Positions 1-8,444 of a DNA stretch of 36,764 nt are shown here, in pieces. The position numbers and the translations under genes were made by a program. This DNA comes from an uncultured Oscillospiraceae bacterium (GTDB taxonomy: Bacteria > Bacillota > Clostridia > Oscillospirales > Acutalibacteraceae), in contig CAJUNQ010000098.1 of assembly GCA_910587835.1 (NCBI GenBank), positions 1-36,764 on the forward strand. Reading direction: 5' to 3'. A model generated the notes under the pieces. It searched no databases, was not told where the DNA came from, and saw nothing but the letters and a program-made list of their open reading frames with translations. How positions within the stretch are numbered: position 1 is the stretch's first letter; every line of letters begins with the position of its first letter.

Positions 1-162
1 AGGGCTTGTTTGAAAATAGAGGGAATGACGAATTTTTACCCAGAAGGGGTTCATTTCAAGGAAAAAACCGCAAGGCAATCTTCCGATTGGCGAGGATTTT
101 TGACGCAGAAAGGGACCCTTCTGGGTAAAAAGACGGCGTTTCCGATTTTTCAAACAAGCCCT
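1..162. repeat. Structured repeat element, copy 1
   Basis: The ends are perfect 16-bp inverted repeats (AGGGCTTGTTTGAAAA at 1-16, its complement at 147-162), followed by TAG. A second perfect 16-bp inverted repeat is nested inside (33-48 with 116-131), and a small hairpin sits at the centre (CAATC 76-80 with GATTG 85-89). Between the stems lie two segments shared with the copies at 34885 and 35049: TTTCAAGGAAAAAAC near 54-68 and GAGGATTTTTGACGCAGAA near 92-110. There is no coding capacity. The length, the terminal repeats and the CTAG-type borders suggest a miniature inverted-repeat element, possibly mobilised by an IS5-like transposase; that link is inference. It lies directly after the stop of the AlkD gene. 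Confidence 0.85.
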
Positions 163-164
163 AG

Positions 165-887
165 TCATCCCCTTGGCATGGGCACCTTATACCGGTTCAG
201 CATAGCCTTGTCCTCCGGGCTCACCCGGCGGGACTCCCGGATCTTCTGGATGGTCTTGTTCTGGGTAAAGGGGGCTAAACTCTGCCGCTGCAGCAGGGGC
301 AGAGTCTCCCCGGGGAATTTCACATAGCACACCGACAGGGCCCAGGCCACCGCCATGCGCACATAATACGGCTCCTGGGACATTGCTTCCAGCAGGGCCA
401 GGTCCTGGGCAATATGCTCTGGGTCAACATAATAGCTTAGCAGCATAACGGCGGCAAACCGGGCATAATACTCCCGGCTGTCCCTGAACAGCGGCTGAAG
501 GAACGCCCACATCAGGGCCCGGTCCTCCGGTTTTTTCAGAGAAAAGCCCCCGCAGAAGATATCGCACACCGCCCAGTTGTCAATCAGGGGCAAAAAGCTC
601 TCTACCAGGGGCAGACGCTCCTCCATGGGCAGCTTCATTCCGGCAATCACGAGCCCTCTTATCATATTTTCTTCATATGACCCGGGCCGGGTGACAGCCA
701 GAAACCCCACCGGGTCCTGCCTGATCACAGCCCGGGCCATCTGCCGCAGCTGAGGGACCCGCACCCCATAGGTCAGAACGACTCCGGGAACAAGCCCCTG
801 ATGAAAGCTTTTATACTGCTCATCTGAGAGCCCGGCCAGCTGCGCCAGAATGTCCTGATAATCCTGGGGGGTAAACGCCGCGCTCAT
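165..887 (-). CDS. DNA alkylation repair protein, AlkD-type glycosylase
   Basis: A 240-residue protein of the HEAT-like-repeat AlkD/AlkC family, which excises positively charged alkylated bases such as 3-methyladenine and 7-methylguanine. The segment DNWAVCD places Trp105 and Asp109 four residues apart, as in Bacillus cereus AlkD (Trp109, Asp113). Arg143 in YYARFA and Trp182 in VAWAL match the positions of that enzyme's Arg148 and Trp187. The length is normal for the family and there is no signal peptide, so it should be cytoplasmic. Its ATG overlaps the stop of the upstream glycosyltransferase gene by 4 nt, so the two are probably translationally coupled although their functions are unrelated. 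The stop touches the border of a repeat element. Confidence 0.9.
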   Translation of the reverse strand: MSAAFTPQDYQDILAQLAGLSDEQYKSFHQGLVPGVVLTYGVRVPQLRQMARAVIRQDPVGFLAVTRPGSYEENMIRGLVIAGMKLPMEERLPLVESFLPLIDNWAVCDIFCGGFSLKKPEDRALMWAFLQPLFRDSREYYARFAAVMLLSYYVDPEHIAQDLALLEAMSQEPYYVRMAVAWALSVCYVKFPGETLPLLQRQSLAPFTQNKTIQKIRESRRVSPEDKAMLNRYKVPMPRG

Positions 888-2011
888 GCCCGGACCTCCC
901 GGGCGGTAAGCTGGCTGATCAGGCTGAGCATGTTGGGCATGGACTGGGACTTGTCAAAGCCCGCGCAGTTCTCCCGCATGGCCTGCAGGCGTTTTTTCTC
1001 CTGCAACAGCTGAGAGATCTCCTGGGCAAAGTCGCTGCCCTTCTCAATGCGCACGCACATGTCGTGGGTCTTCAGGAATCTGGCATTGTCCTCCTCCTGG
1101 CCGGGGATGGCGTCGAACACAGCCATGGGCAGGTTGCAGGCCAGGGCCTCTGACACGGTGAGCCCCCCGGGCTTGGTGACCAGCAGGTCGGCGGCGTGCA
1201 TATACTTCTCCACCTCGTCGGTGAAATAAATCAGCCGGGTGGGAATGGCCGGGGCCGCCTCGATCTCCTTCTCAAAGGCGTCAAACAGCTTCTGGTTGCG
1301 CCCGGTAATCACGATGATCTGCATTTTCACCTGGGTCGCGGCCAGGTCCCGGTACAGCTTGATAATGTTGGACACGCCGAAGCTCCCCGCCATAAACAGC
1401 AGGGTGGGCAGTTCCGGGTCCAGGCTCAGCTGGCGCAGCAGCATCTTCTGGTCCTGGGGGTCAAAAAACACCCCGTGCACCGGAATGCCAAAGGGGCATA
1501 TTTTCTCCAAAGGCACGCCGAACTCCCGCAGCTCAGGCACCATGTCATCGCTGGCCACCACATAGCTGTCCACCTCGCGGGCAATATAGGCCCTGTGGGC
1601 GCCATAATCGGTGATGATGCAGATCAGCGGCGCCTTCACCAGGCCGTCGCCCTTCAGGTCCGCCACCATCTCTGTGGCAAAGGGGTGGGTGGTGATAATC
1701 ACATCCGGGTTATAGCCTTCAATGGCGGGGTAGAGCATGTTGCTGAACAGCCCGCTGAGCTTGGGCACCAGGTGGGAGATCATATTCTGCTTGTTGGTGC
1801 GCTTATAGAGCCGCCCGAACAGCATAGGGGCCTTTTTTGCCATAAACAAATAGCTGTCGCACACCGTCTTGTCCAGCAGACGGCCCACCGCCTTCAGGCA
1901 GTCCACCGTGCGCACGTTCCAGCCGGTGTTCTCCCGGATGTATTCCTCCACGGCATTGGCCGCGCGGATATGTCCGCCGCCGGTGGCAGCGGTCAAAAGC
2001 AAAATTTTCAT
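884..2011 (-). CDS. Diacylglycerol glucosyltransferase, UgtP/MGDG synthase type
   Basis: A 375-residue GT28-family glycosyltransferase. The N-terminal half has the MGDG-synthase signature (TAATGGGHIRAANAV at about residues 8-22). The C-terminal half has the nucleotide-sugar site LLVTKPGGLTVSEALACNLP followed by IPGQEEDN. Family members move glucose or galactose from a UDP-sugar to diacylglycerol at the inner face of the membrane, making glycolipids that also anchor lipoteichoic acid in Firmicutes. There is no transmembrane segment, as expected for a peripheral membrane enzyme. The ATG follows GAGGAG with good spacing. An extended -10 promoter and a palindrome lie about 120 nt upstream. MurG, the related GT28 enzyme, is less likely because of the N-terminal signature. 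The sugar and the processivity cannot be read from the sequence. Confidence 0.88.
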   Translation of the reverse strand: MKILLLTAATGGGHIRAANAVEEYIRENTGWNVRTVDCLKAVGRLLDKTVCDSYLFMAKKAPMLFGRLYKRTNKQNMISHLVPKLSGLFSNMLYPAIEGYNPDVIITTHPFATEMVADLKGDGLVKAPLICIITDYGAHRAYIAREVDSYVVASDDMVPELREFGVPLEKICPFGIPVHGVFFDPQDQKMLLRQLSLDPELPTLLFMAGSFGVSNIIKLYRDLAATQVKMQIIVITGRNQKLFDAFEKEIEAAPAIPTRLIYFTDEVEKYMHAADLLVTKPGGLTVSEALACNLPMAVFDAIPGQEEDNARFLKTHDMCVRIEKGSDFAQEISQLLQEKKRLQAMRENCAGFDKSQSMPNMLSLISQLTAREVRA

Positions 2012-2116
2012 GGGGTATCGCTCCTCAATATCAACCTGAATGTACTTTGTCTGCGCTGTTCAATCCGCCCCCCAAAAAAAGAAAGTCAGGCCCTTTTGCA
2101 GGGGAGAATCACTCAC

Positions 2117-2137
2117 AATGTACGCTTTATGTACATT
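2117..2137. promoter_or_regulatory. Perfect palindrome, possible operator
   Basis: AATGTAC, 7 nt, GTACATT: two perfect 7-nt half-sites. They overlap the -10 box (2135-2140) and the probable start point of the glycosyltransferase promoter. This position suits a repressor site, but no regulator gene is adjacent. The function is inference. Confidence 0.4.
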
Positions 2138-2143
2138 ATAACA
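2135..2143 (-). promoter_or_regulatory. Extended -10 promoter for the glycosyltransferase gene
   Basis: On the minus strand the sequence reads TGTTATAAT, an extended -10 (TGN-TATAAT), with no good -35. It is oriented toward the gene starting at 2011 and would give a leader of about 115 nt. The palindrome at 2117-2137 overlaps its downstream edge. Confidence 0.55.
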
Positions 2144-2172
2144 CGCCGTGCCCCTGTATACCAGCGTTTTAA

Positions 2173-2190
2173 AAAAAGCGTAAGCTTTTT
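2173..2190. other. Short hairpin between divergent promoters
   Basis: AAAAAGC GTAA GCTTTTT forms a perfect 7-bp stem with a 4-nt loop in the region between the divergent genes. It is AT-rich and lies upstream of both promoters, so it is not a terminator of a known gene. Its role is unknown. Confidence 0.35.
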
Positions 2191-2255
2191 GTAAGTATAA
2201 ACCCGTTTAAAAAAAAGAATAACAAAATTGAAACCAAATAAACCGCTTTCACGAC

Positions 2256-2284
2256 TTTACATTTGACCGGCGAGCATGTATAAT
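2256..2284 (+). promoter_or_regulatory. Sigma-A promoter for the VanW lipoprotein gene
   Basis: TTTACA (2256-2261), a 17-nt spacer and a perfect TATAAT (2279-2284). It lies about 60 nt before the ATG at 2347. Confidence 0.7.
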
Positions 2285-2346
2285 GTTAGATAAACTGGCC
2301 CAAATTCAGCTTACCCGCAGCCGGCGGGAGGAAGGAATCAGTATCC

Positions 2347-3978
2347 ATGTGGGAGATCACGAATAAGATTAGATGGAAGCGCGCCGCGGCGCTGGCTGCG
2401 GCAGCGATGGTGCTGGCCCTGGGCATGAGCGCCTGCAAGTCCGGCGAAGACGACGGCAGCAGCCTGTCCAGCACAGCAGTCAGCCATACGGACGACCCCA
2501 GCCGTTTCCCGGAGGGGGCCACCATTGGCGGCAAAAATATCGGCGGCAAAACCGTCAGCGAAGCCCAGGAGATTGCCAGAGCCGCCCTGGACGAGAGCAT
2601 GGCCTCGCTGGAAATCAGCGTGAAATTCAAGGACGACACCATCTCCCTGCGGGGGGAGGATTTTGACACCCAGGACATTCTGGACCTGGTTGTGCCGGAC
2701 ATGCTGGCTTCCCGCAAGGCGGACAAGTTTGAGCTGCCCTTTGTAACGGACCTGTCTGAGGCCGGCCGCAAAAAGCTGGACGACGCCGCCCAGCAGTGCT
2801 ACACCCAGGCCAAGGACGCGGAGATTGCCAGCTTCGACGGAAACTCTGGGGAGTTCACCTTTCAGGACGAGCAGACCGGCAGCCGGGTAGACATGGCCGC
2901 TACCCTGCGCAGCGTCCGGGAACTGCTGGCCCAAAAGCACGGCGGGGCTATTCAGGCTGCTTTTGTGGAGACCAAGCCAAAAATCACCAAGCAGTACCTG
3001 CAGGAGAACTTCAAGAAGCTCTCCACCTACAGCACAGTCTCCAACAACACCTCCAACGGCAACAGCAACATGGCCCTGGCCCTGTCCAAGGTCAACGGCA
3101 CCATATTAAAGCCCGGCGAGGTCTTCTCCTACAACACCACCATTGGCGACAGCACCGACCCGGCAGGAGGCTGGCTGACTGCCGGCGGCCTGGTGGGCGG
3201 GCAGAGTGTGTCGGTATACGGCGGCGGCATCTGCCAGGGCTCCACCACCATCTACAATGCGGCGCTGATGGCCGGCATGGAGATTGTGGAGCGGGACTGC
3301 CACAGCAGCCCCTCGGGCTATTGCCCCATTGGCCTGGACGCCACCGTGGACTATGGCAGCATTGATTTCCGGTTTAAGAACTGCCTGGAAAACCCAGTAT
3401 ACATTGCCTCCTGGATGGACGGCGTGACCCTGACGGTGAACTTCTACGGGTGCTTCCCCGAGGAGTGGGACAATATTGAGCTGGGTTCTCAGCAGACCGG
3501 CAGCGAGCCTCCCCGTGACTCGGTGGAGTTCCAGGTGGACGGAAGTCTTGCCAAGGGGCAGTTTGTCCGCAAGACCTCCGGCAACAACGGCTACTATGCC
3601 AGCGCTTGGCGGATCTTCTATAAAGACGGCCAGCAGATTCGCACCGAGGACCTGCCCAGCTCCTATTACCGGTCCACTGGCAAAATCTACCTGGTTGGTC
3701 CTGGAACAGATACCTCGAAGGTGGACACCAGCAGCGAAAGCGGCAGCACCGAGCCCACACCCTCTCCCTCCCCCTCTCCGGCTCCCACTACCGCGCCCAC
3801 ACCCAAGCCGGCTGACCCCACCCCAGAGCCTCCCGCTCCGCCGGTGGAGACTCCCGTGCCCGAGCCCACCCCTGAGCCTCCTGTAGAGGAGGACCCCACT
3901 CCGGAGCCCCCTGTGGACGAGAACCCTGGCGGCGGAGACGAGGGGAATGAGGACGGCGGCGGAGAAGCCGAAGGATAA
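2347..3978 (+). CDS. VanW-domain lipoprotein
   Basis: A 543-residue secreted protein. The basic, hydrophobic N-terminus ends in a lipobox-like GMSAC, giving lipidated Cys30. Residues of about 55-215 resemble the YoaR/PG_binding_4 region that precedes VanW domains. Residues of about 220-375 are a VanW domain, with LKPGEVFSYN, the glycine-rich GGGICQGSTTIYNAAL, and the SIDFRFKN/NPVYI strands. The last 75 or so residues are Pro/Glu-rich with repeated PTPEPP units and an acidic end, probably a wall-spanning or flexible tail. VanW proteins accompany some glycopeptide-resistance loci, but most are cell-envelope proteins of unknown activity, and no van genes are nearby. GGGAGGAAGGA at 2326-2336 precedes the ATG. 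It has its own promoter and terminator, so it is monocistronic. Confidence 0.85.
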   Translation: MWEITNKIRWKRAAALAAAAMVLALGMSACKSGEDDGSSLSSTAVSHTDDPSRFPEGATIGGKNIGGKTVSEAQEIARAALDESMASLEISVKFKDDTISLRGEDFDTQDILDLVVPDMLASRKADKFELPFVTDLSEAGRKKLDDAAQQCYTQAKDAEIASFDGNSGEFTFQDEQTGSRVDMAATLRSVRELLAQKHGGAIQAAFVETKPKITKQYLQENFKKLSTYSTVSNNTSNGNSNMALALSKVNGTILKPGEVFSYNTTIGDSTDPAGGWLTAGGLVGGQSVSVYGGGICQGSTTIYNAALMAGMEIVERDCHSSPSGYCPIGLDATVDYGSIDFRFKNCLENPVYIASWMDGVTLTVNFYGCFPEEWDNIELGSQQTGSEPPRDSVEFQVDGSLAKGQFVRKTSGNNGYYASAWRIFYKDGQQIRTEDLPSSYYRSTGKIYLVGPGTDTSKVDTSSESGSTEPTPSPSPSPAPTTAPTPKPADPTPEPPAPPVETPVPEPTPEPPVEEDPTPEPPVDENPGGGDEGNEDGGGEAEG

Positions 3979-3983
3979 GAGAC

Positions 3984-4015
3984 AAAAAGGCTGCAGGCAA
4001 CCCTGCGGCCTTTTT
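3984..4015 (+). terminator. Rho-independent terminator after the VanW gene
   Basis: AAAAAGGCTGCAGG, loop CAA, CCCTGCGGCCTTTTT: a GC-rich stem closed by an A-tract and a T-tract, 6 nt after the stop. Confidence 0.85.
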
Positions 4016-4307
4016 GCGATGAAAGCAGCGGCTTGCTGTCCGGTTGACGTCCGCCGCGCCGCCCTGCCGCAAGCTTCTTGATTCTATATGGGCACGGCCT
4101 TTGGCGCGCTGTTGACCAGGATAGAAATTCCTCACACAGCGCTTGGCGTGGGCCCTACCATCGGCGGCTCTTTGCTCGCTCTGCTCGCCCGGCCGCCGAA
4201 GTGAGCGGCAGCGGCCCACCCCACCCGCCCCCAAAGCCCAGAGACCAAGGGCGGAGCTTCCACCCGTCTGTCAGCTTGTCAAAATACCATATCAGGAGGA
4301 GATCATT
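4016..4307. other. Intergenic stretch upstream of nadE
   Basis: About 290 nt with no supported gene. The frame of nadE stays open back to 4143, but that extension is low-complexity and lies upstream of a strong ribosome binding site (AGGAGGA, 4294-4300). No convincing promoter or riboswitch was found. Confidence 0.5.
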
Positions 4308-6221
4308 ATGAAAGACGGCTTTTTCAGAGCCGCTGCCGCCACGCCCCAGGCCCGGGTGGCGGATGTGGAAACCAATGTCCAGCGCATCCGGACGCTGATT
4401 GAGGAGGCCGCCCGCCAGGGCTGCGGGGCCGTCTGCCTGCCCGAGCTGGCCCTTACCGCCTACACCTGCGGCGACCTGTTCCACAACCGGGCCCTTCAGG
4501 CCGCTGCCCAACAGGGCCTTGCTCAGCTGATGGCGGACACTGCCGGGCTGGACATCCTCTGCATAGTAGGCCTGCCTGTGGCCTCAAAGGGTTCTTTGTA
4601 CAACACCGCCGCAGTGTTTCACAAGGGGCGGCTGCTGGGGCTTGCCGCCAAGTCCTGCATTCCCAATTATGGAGAGTTCTATGAAGCCCGCTACTTCATG
4701 CCCGCCATGCCCCCCCAGAAAATCACCTTCTGCGGCCAGGAGACCTGGCTGGGCAGAGACCTGCTGTTCTCCTGCGAAAATGTAGAGGGCCTGACCATCG
4801 GAGTAGAGCTCTGCGAAGACCTGTGGGCCGTCCAGCCCCCCAGCGCTTCCCTGGCTCAGAACGGCGCGACCCTGATCCTCAATCCCTCCTGCAGCGACGA
4901 GGTGGCCGGCAAGTCCGCCTACCGCCGGGACCTGGTAAAGATGTGGTCCGGCCACATTATGGGCGGCTATGTATATGCCGACGCAGGCCCTGGGGAGTCT
5001 ACCGGGGACATGGTGTTTGCCGGCCATGACCTGATTGCCGAAAACGGCGCGGTGCTGGCAGAGAGCGCCCTGTTCACCACCGGCCTCACAGTGGCGGAGC
5101 TGGACCTGGAGCGCATCCTCCAGGAACGCCGCCGGGCCAACACCTGGCAGGACCGGGCGGATGCCGGCGTGGTCTCCATTCCCTTTGCCTATGACCAGGA
5201 GACCCTGAACGCCTTTCAGCCCGCGCGCGGTTTCTCCCGCCAGCCCTTTGTGCCAGAGGAGCCTGCCGCCAGAGAGGCGCGCTGCCAGCTGATTCTGACC
5301 ATGCAGGCCCAGGGGCTTGCCTCCCGGCTGAGGCATATTGGCTGCAAAAACGTGGTCATTGCCTTCTCCGGGGGACTGGATTCCACCCTCGCCGCTCTGG
5401 TGGCTGTGCGGGCCTTTGACCTGCTGGGGCTGGACCGCCAGGGGATTCTCACGGTCTCCATGCCCTGCTTTGGCACCACCCAGCGCACCCGCCGCAATGC
5501 GGAGGTTATGGCCCGGGAGCTGGGCGTGGGCTTCCGGGAAATCCCCATTGGAGACACCGTGCTCAGTCATTTTCACGACATCGGCCAGGACCCCTCCCGC
5601 TATGACGTGACCTTTGAAAACGCCCAGGCCCGGGAGCGGATGCAGGTTGCCATGGACCTGGCCAACCAACGAGGGGGCATTGTCATTGGCACCGGCGACC
5701 TCTCTGAGCTGGCCCTGGGCTGGGCCACCTACAACGGGGACCACATGTCCATGTACGGCGTCAACGCCGGGGTGCCCAAAACCCTGGTCCGCCACCTGGT
5801 GCGGTTTGAAGCCCAGCGTCTGGGCGGTCCTCTGGGCGAGGCCCTGTCCGACGTGCTGGACACCCCGGTGAGCCCGGAGCTGCTGCCCCCCAAGGACGGG
5901 GAGATTGCCCAGAAGACCGAGGAGCTGGTGGGCCCCTATGAGCTCCACGACTTTTTCCTGTACCACCTGCTGCGGCATGGGTTCGGGCCGGGAAAAATCT
6001 ACCGCATGGCCTGCCGGAGCTTTGCAGGCCAGTTTGACGGCGAGACCGTGAAGGCCTGGCTGAAGGTATTCTACCGGCGGTTTTTCGCCCAGCAGTTCAA
6101 ACGCTCCTGTCTGCCGGACGGCCCCAAGGTGGGCACGGTGAGCCTGTCTCCCCGGGGAGATTGGCGGATGCCCAGCGACGCCAGCGGGGCTCTGTGGCTG
6201 AAGGAAATCGAAGCGTTGTAA
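4308..6221 (+). CDS. nadE: Glutamine-dependent NAD+ synthetase
   Basis: A 637-residue two-domain enzyme that amidates nicotinate adenine dinucleotide to NAD+ with ATP, using ammonia freed from glutamine. The N-terminal nitrilase-type amidase (about 1-270) shows the triad Glu46 (LPELALTAY), Lys115 (LAAKSCIPNYGEFYE) and Cys169 (VELCEDLW). The C-terminal synthetase carries the PP-loop SGGLDST and GTGDLSELALGWATYNGD. The length fits the glutaminase-fused form (about 640-680 residues) rather than the ammonia-only form (about 270). The ATG at 4308 was chosen because AGGAGGA lies 7 nt upstream and the amidase fold starts just after it. The following dehydrogenase gene begins 19 nt downstream. Confidence 0.95.
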   Translation: MKDGFFRAAAATPQARVADVETNVQRIRTLIEEAARQGCGAVCLPELALTAYTCGDLFHNRALQAAAQQGLAQLMADTAGLDILCIVGLPVASKGSLYNTAAVFHKGRLLGLAAKSCIPNYGEFYEARYFMPAMPPQKITFCGQETWLGRDLLFSCENVEGLTIGVELCEDLWAVQPPSASLAQNGATLILNPSCSDEVAGKSAYRRDLVKMWSGHIMGGYVYADAGPGESTGDMVFAGHDLIAENGAVLAESALFTTGLTVAELDLERILQERRRANTWQDRADAGVVSIPFAYDQETLNAFQPARGFSRQPFVPEEPAAREARCQLILTMQAQGLASRLRHIGCKNVVIAFSGGLDSTLAALVAVRAFDLLGLDRQGILTVSMPCFGTTQRTRRNAEVMARELGVGFREIPIGDTVLSHFHDIGQDPSRYDVTFENAQARERMQVAMDLANQRGGIVIGTGDLSELALGWATYNGDHMSMYGVNAGVPKTLVRHLVRFEAQRLGGPLGEALSDVLDTPVSPELLPPKDGEIAQKTEELVGPYELHDFFLYHLLRHGFGPGKIYRMACRSFAGQFDGETVKAWLKVFYRRFFAQQFKRSCLPDGPKVGTVSLSPRGDWRMPSDASGALWLKEIEAL

Positions 6222-6240
6222 CAGAGAGGAGAGAACCAAA

Positions 6241-7269
6241 GTGGAAAAGAAACACATTCTGGTCACCATTCCTCTGTCTCAAGAGCAGAGGGACGCCCTG
6301 GAACAGGAGGGGACTCAGGTCCGCTTCCGGCTGGGAGAAGCTCTGCCCTCAGGCCGGGGCGGGACCCTGCCCTTCCCCCAGCTGCTGCCCGCAGAGCCTG
6401 TCACAGAGGAGGATATGGCCTGGGCAGAGGCCATTCTGGGCAATGTGGCCCCCGAGCTGCTGAAAAAGGCCCCCCGCCTGGAATGGATGCAGACCAGCTC
6501 CGCCGGGGTAGAGCCCTACCTTCATCCCGGGTTATTGAGGCCAGAAACCGCCCTGACCAACGCCACCGGGGCCTACGGCCTGGCCATCTCCGAGCACATG
6601 CTGGGTATGCTGCTGATGGTCTTCAAAAAGCTGGAGCTTTACCGGGACGCCCAGCGCCGGGAGGACTGGGCCAGCCAGGGCCAGGTGCGCACGCTGCTGG
6701 GGTCCGTGGTGCTGGTCATGGGCCTGGGGGATATTGGGGGAGACTTCGCCCGGCTGTGCAAGGCCATGGGCGCCTATGTCATTGGCCTCCGGCGTACCCC
6801 CGGCCCCAAGCCGGCGTTTGTGGACGAACTCCATCTCACCGGGGAGTTGGACAGCCTCCTCCCCCGGGCAGACGTGGTGGCTGTCACCCTGCCCGGCACC
6901 CCCCGCACCCGTGGGATGCTCAGCCGGGAGCGCATTGCCCTTATGAAGGAGGGCGCGGTGCTGCTGAATGTGGGCCGGGGCTATGTGGTAGACACCGAGG
7001 CCCTGTGCGACGCTTTGGAGAGCGGCCGTCTGGGCGGGGCCGGGCTGGACGTTACCGACCCGGAGCCCCTGCCCCCCGGCCACCGGCTGTGGCAGCTGCC
7101 CACCGCGGTGGTGACCCCCCATGTGTCCGGCGGCTACCACCTGTGGGAGACCCATGAGCGCATTGCGGCCATTTTCGCGGAGAACCTGAGGCGGTTCCTC
7201 CACGGCGAGCCCCTGAAAAATCAGGTAGACCCTGCCTCGGGCTACCGGCGGCGGGATGATTCCACATGA
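6241..7269 (+). CDS. D-isomer-specific 2-hydroxyacid dehydrogenase
   Basis: A 342-residue NAD(P)-dependent oxidoreductase of the D-2-hydroxyacid dehydrogenase family. The Rossmann motif GLGDIG is at 161-166. The catalytic set is Arg246 (NVGRGYVVD), Glu275 (VTDPEPLP) and His294 (VTPHVSGG). The N-terminal part is divergent, so the substrate cannot be told; 2-ketoacid reduction in the glyoxylate/hydroxypyruvate group is the general role. The start is GTG, supported by GAGGAG 9 nt upstream. The gene follows nadE by 19 nt and overlaps the next gene by 4 nt, so the three are likely cotranscribed. Confidence 0.88.
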   Translation: MEKKHILVTIPLSQEQRDALEQEGTQVRFRLGEALPSGRGGTLPFPQLLPAEPVTEEDMAWAEAILGNVAPELLKKAPRLEWMQTSSAGVEPYLHPGLLRPETALTNATGAYGLAISEHMLGMLLMVFKKLELYRDAQRREDWASQGQVRTLLGSVVLVMGLGDIGGDFARLCKAMGAYVIGLRRTPGPKPAFVDELHLTGELDSLLPRADVVAVTLPGTPRTRGMLSRERIALMKEGAVLLNVGRGYVVDTEALCDALESGRLGGAGLDVTDPEPLPPGHRLWQLPTAVVTPHVSGGYHLWETHERIAAIFAENLRRFLHGEPLKNQVDPASGYRRRDDST

Positions 7270-8432
7270 ACCGGGAACAGGAAGCCGAGCATATGACGAG
7301 GGAGCACTACCTGGACAACTCCGCCACCACGCCCGTGCTGCCGGAGGCCGCGGCCGAGGCCCTGCGGCTGATGACAGACTGCTGGGGCAATCCCTCCTCC
7401 CTGCACAGTCGGGGCTTTTGGGCCAAAAAGGAACTGGACGCTGCCCGGGCCACCGTGGCCCGCCGCCTGGGCGCAGCCCCGGAGGAAATTATCTTTACCA
7501 GCGGAGGCACCGAGGCCAACAATATGGCCCTGCTGGGGGCCGCTGCCGCCCGCCGCCGCTTGGGGAACAAAATCGTCACCACCGCTGTGGAGCACGACTC
7601 GGTACTACAGGCCGCAAAAGAGCTGGAAGCCCAAGGCTTTCAGGTGGTTCGCATTCCCCCGGACAAGGCCGGGCTGGTCCGTCCCCAAGACCTGGAAGCG
7701 GCCATTGACGAGAGCACCATTCTGGTCAGCCTCATGCTGGTGAACAACGAGACCGGCACGCTGCTGCCTGTGCGGGAGGCGGCGCAGATGATCAAACGCG
7801 GCAGGGCCCCGGCCCTTCTGCACACAGACTGCGTCCAGGCCTTCTGCAAAATGGACTTTACCCCCCAAAAGCTGGGCGCAGACCTGTGCACGGTAAGCGC
7901 TCATAAAATTCACGGACCCAAGGGCGTGGGAGCGTTGTATGTCAAAAGGGGGACTCGAATTCTGCCCCGGGTATTCGGCGGCGGGCAGGAGCGGGGCCTG
8001 CGCTCCGGCACCGAGAGCCTGCCGTTAATCGGGGCCTTTGCCAAGGCGGTAGAGCTGTCCCCCCGCCCCGCCGCACTGCTGCCGTCCATGAGAACGCTTC
8101 GTGAAACGCTTTTGACGCTGCTGGGGGACATTCCGGAGATCGTGGTCAACTCGCCGGAGGAGGGCCTGCCCTATATTCTCAATCTCTCCGCCGTGGGAGT
8201 GCGGGCCGAGACCATGCTGCACTTTCTGGCCCAAAGGGGCATATCCGTGTCGTCGGGGTCCGCCTGCGGCAAGGGTGCGCCCAGCCATGTGCTGGCAGCC
8301 ATGGGCCTGCCCAAAGAGCGGGCAGCCTCCGCCCTGCGGGTGAGCCTTTCCCGTTTCACCACAGAGGAGGACCTGGCAGCGCTGGCCCAGGGCCTGCGGG
8401 CCGGGCTGGACAGTCTGGCAAAGGAGCGGTAA
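7266..8432 (+). CDS. Cysteine desulfurase, NifS/IscS family
   Basis: A 388-residue class V aminotransferase-fold enzyme that takes sulfur from cysteine as an enzyme persulfide. It shows YLDNSATTPV near the N-terminus, His110 (AVEHDSV), the PLP-binding Lys214 (SAHKIHGPKG) and catalytic Cys334 in SSGSACGKGAPSHVL. The first ATG overlaps the previous stop (ATGA). A second ATG at 7293 (Met10) has a better ribosome binding site (AGGAAG, 8 nt upstream) and gives the usual family N-terminus, so it may be the true start. thiI lies two genes downstream, and Firmicutes often pair a dedicated NifS with ThiI for tRNA thiolation. No scaffold gene (iscU/sufU) is adjacent, which favours that role over general Fe-S assembly. 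Confidence 0.92.
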   Translation: MNREQEAEHMTREHYLDNSATTPVLPEAAAEALRLMTDCWGNPSSLHSRGFWAKKELDAARATVARRLGAAPEEIIFTSGGTEANNMALLGAAAARRRLGNKIVTTAVEHDSVLQAAKELEAQGFQVVRIPPDKAGLVRPQDLEAAIDESTILVSLMLVNNETGTLLPVREAAQMIKRGRAPALLHTDCVQAFCKMDFTPQKLGADLCTVSAHKIHGPKGVGALYVKRGTRILPRVFGGGQERGLRSGTESLPLIGAFAKAVELSPRPAALLPSMRTLRETLLTLLGDIPEIVVNSPEEGLPYILNLSAVGVRAETMLHFLAQRGISVSSGSACGKGAPSHVLAAMGLPKERAASALRVSLSRFTTEEDLAALAQGLRAGLDSLAKER

Positions 8433-8444
8433 AGGAGAGAGCGG

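Noticed and set aside
10..327. 105-codon plus-strand ORF at the window start
   Set aside because: It reads through repeat copy 1 into the antisense of the AlkD gene.
2263..2284. TTGACC at 2263-2268 as the -35 of the VanW promoter
   Set aside because: It is only 10 nt from TATAAT. TTTACA at 2256-2261 gives the correct 17-nt spacing.
2347..3978. Vancomycin-resistance determinant
   Set aside because: The VanW domain alone does not confer resistance, and there are no vanH/A/X or vanRS genes nearby.
4143..4307. N-terminal extension of NAD synthetase
   Set aside because: AGGAGGA immediately before ATG 4308 and the family N-terminus place the start there. The extension is proline-rich and unconserved in character.
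4584..6269. Long minus-strand frame opposite nadE
   Set aside because: It is a low-complexity, Gly/His/Gln-rich shadow of a well-supported gene.
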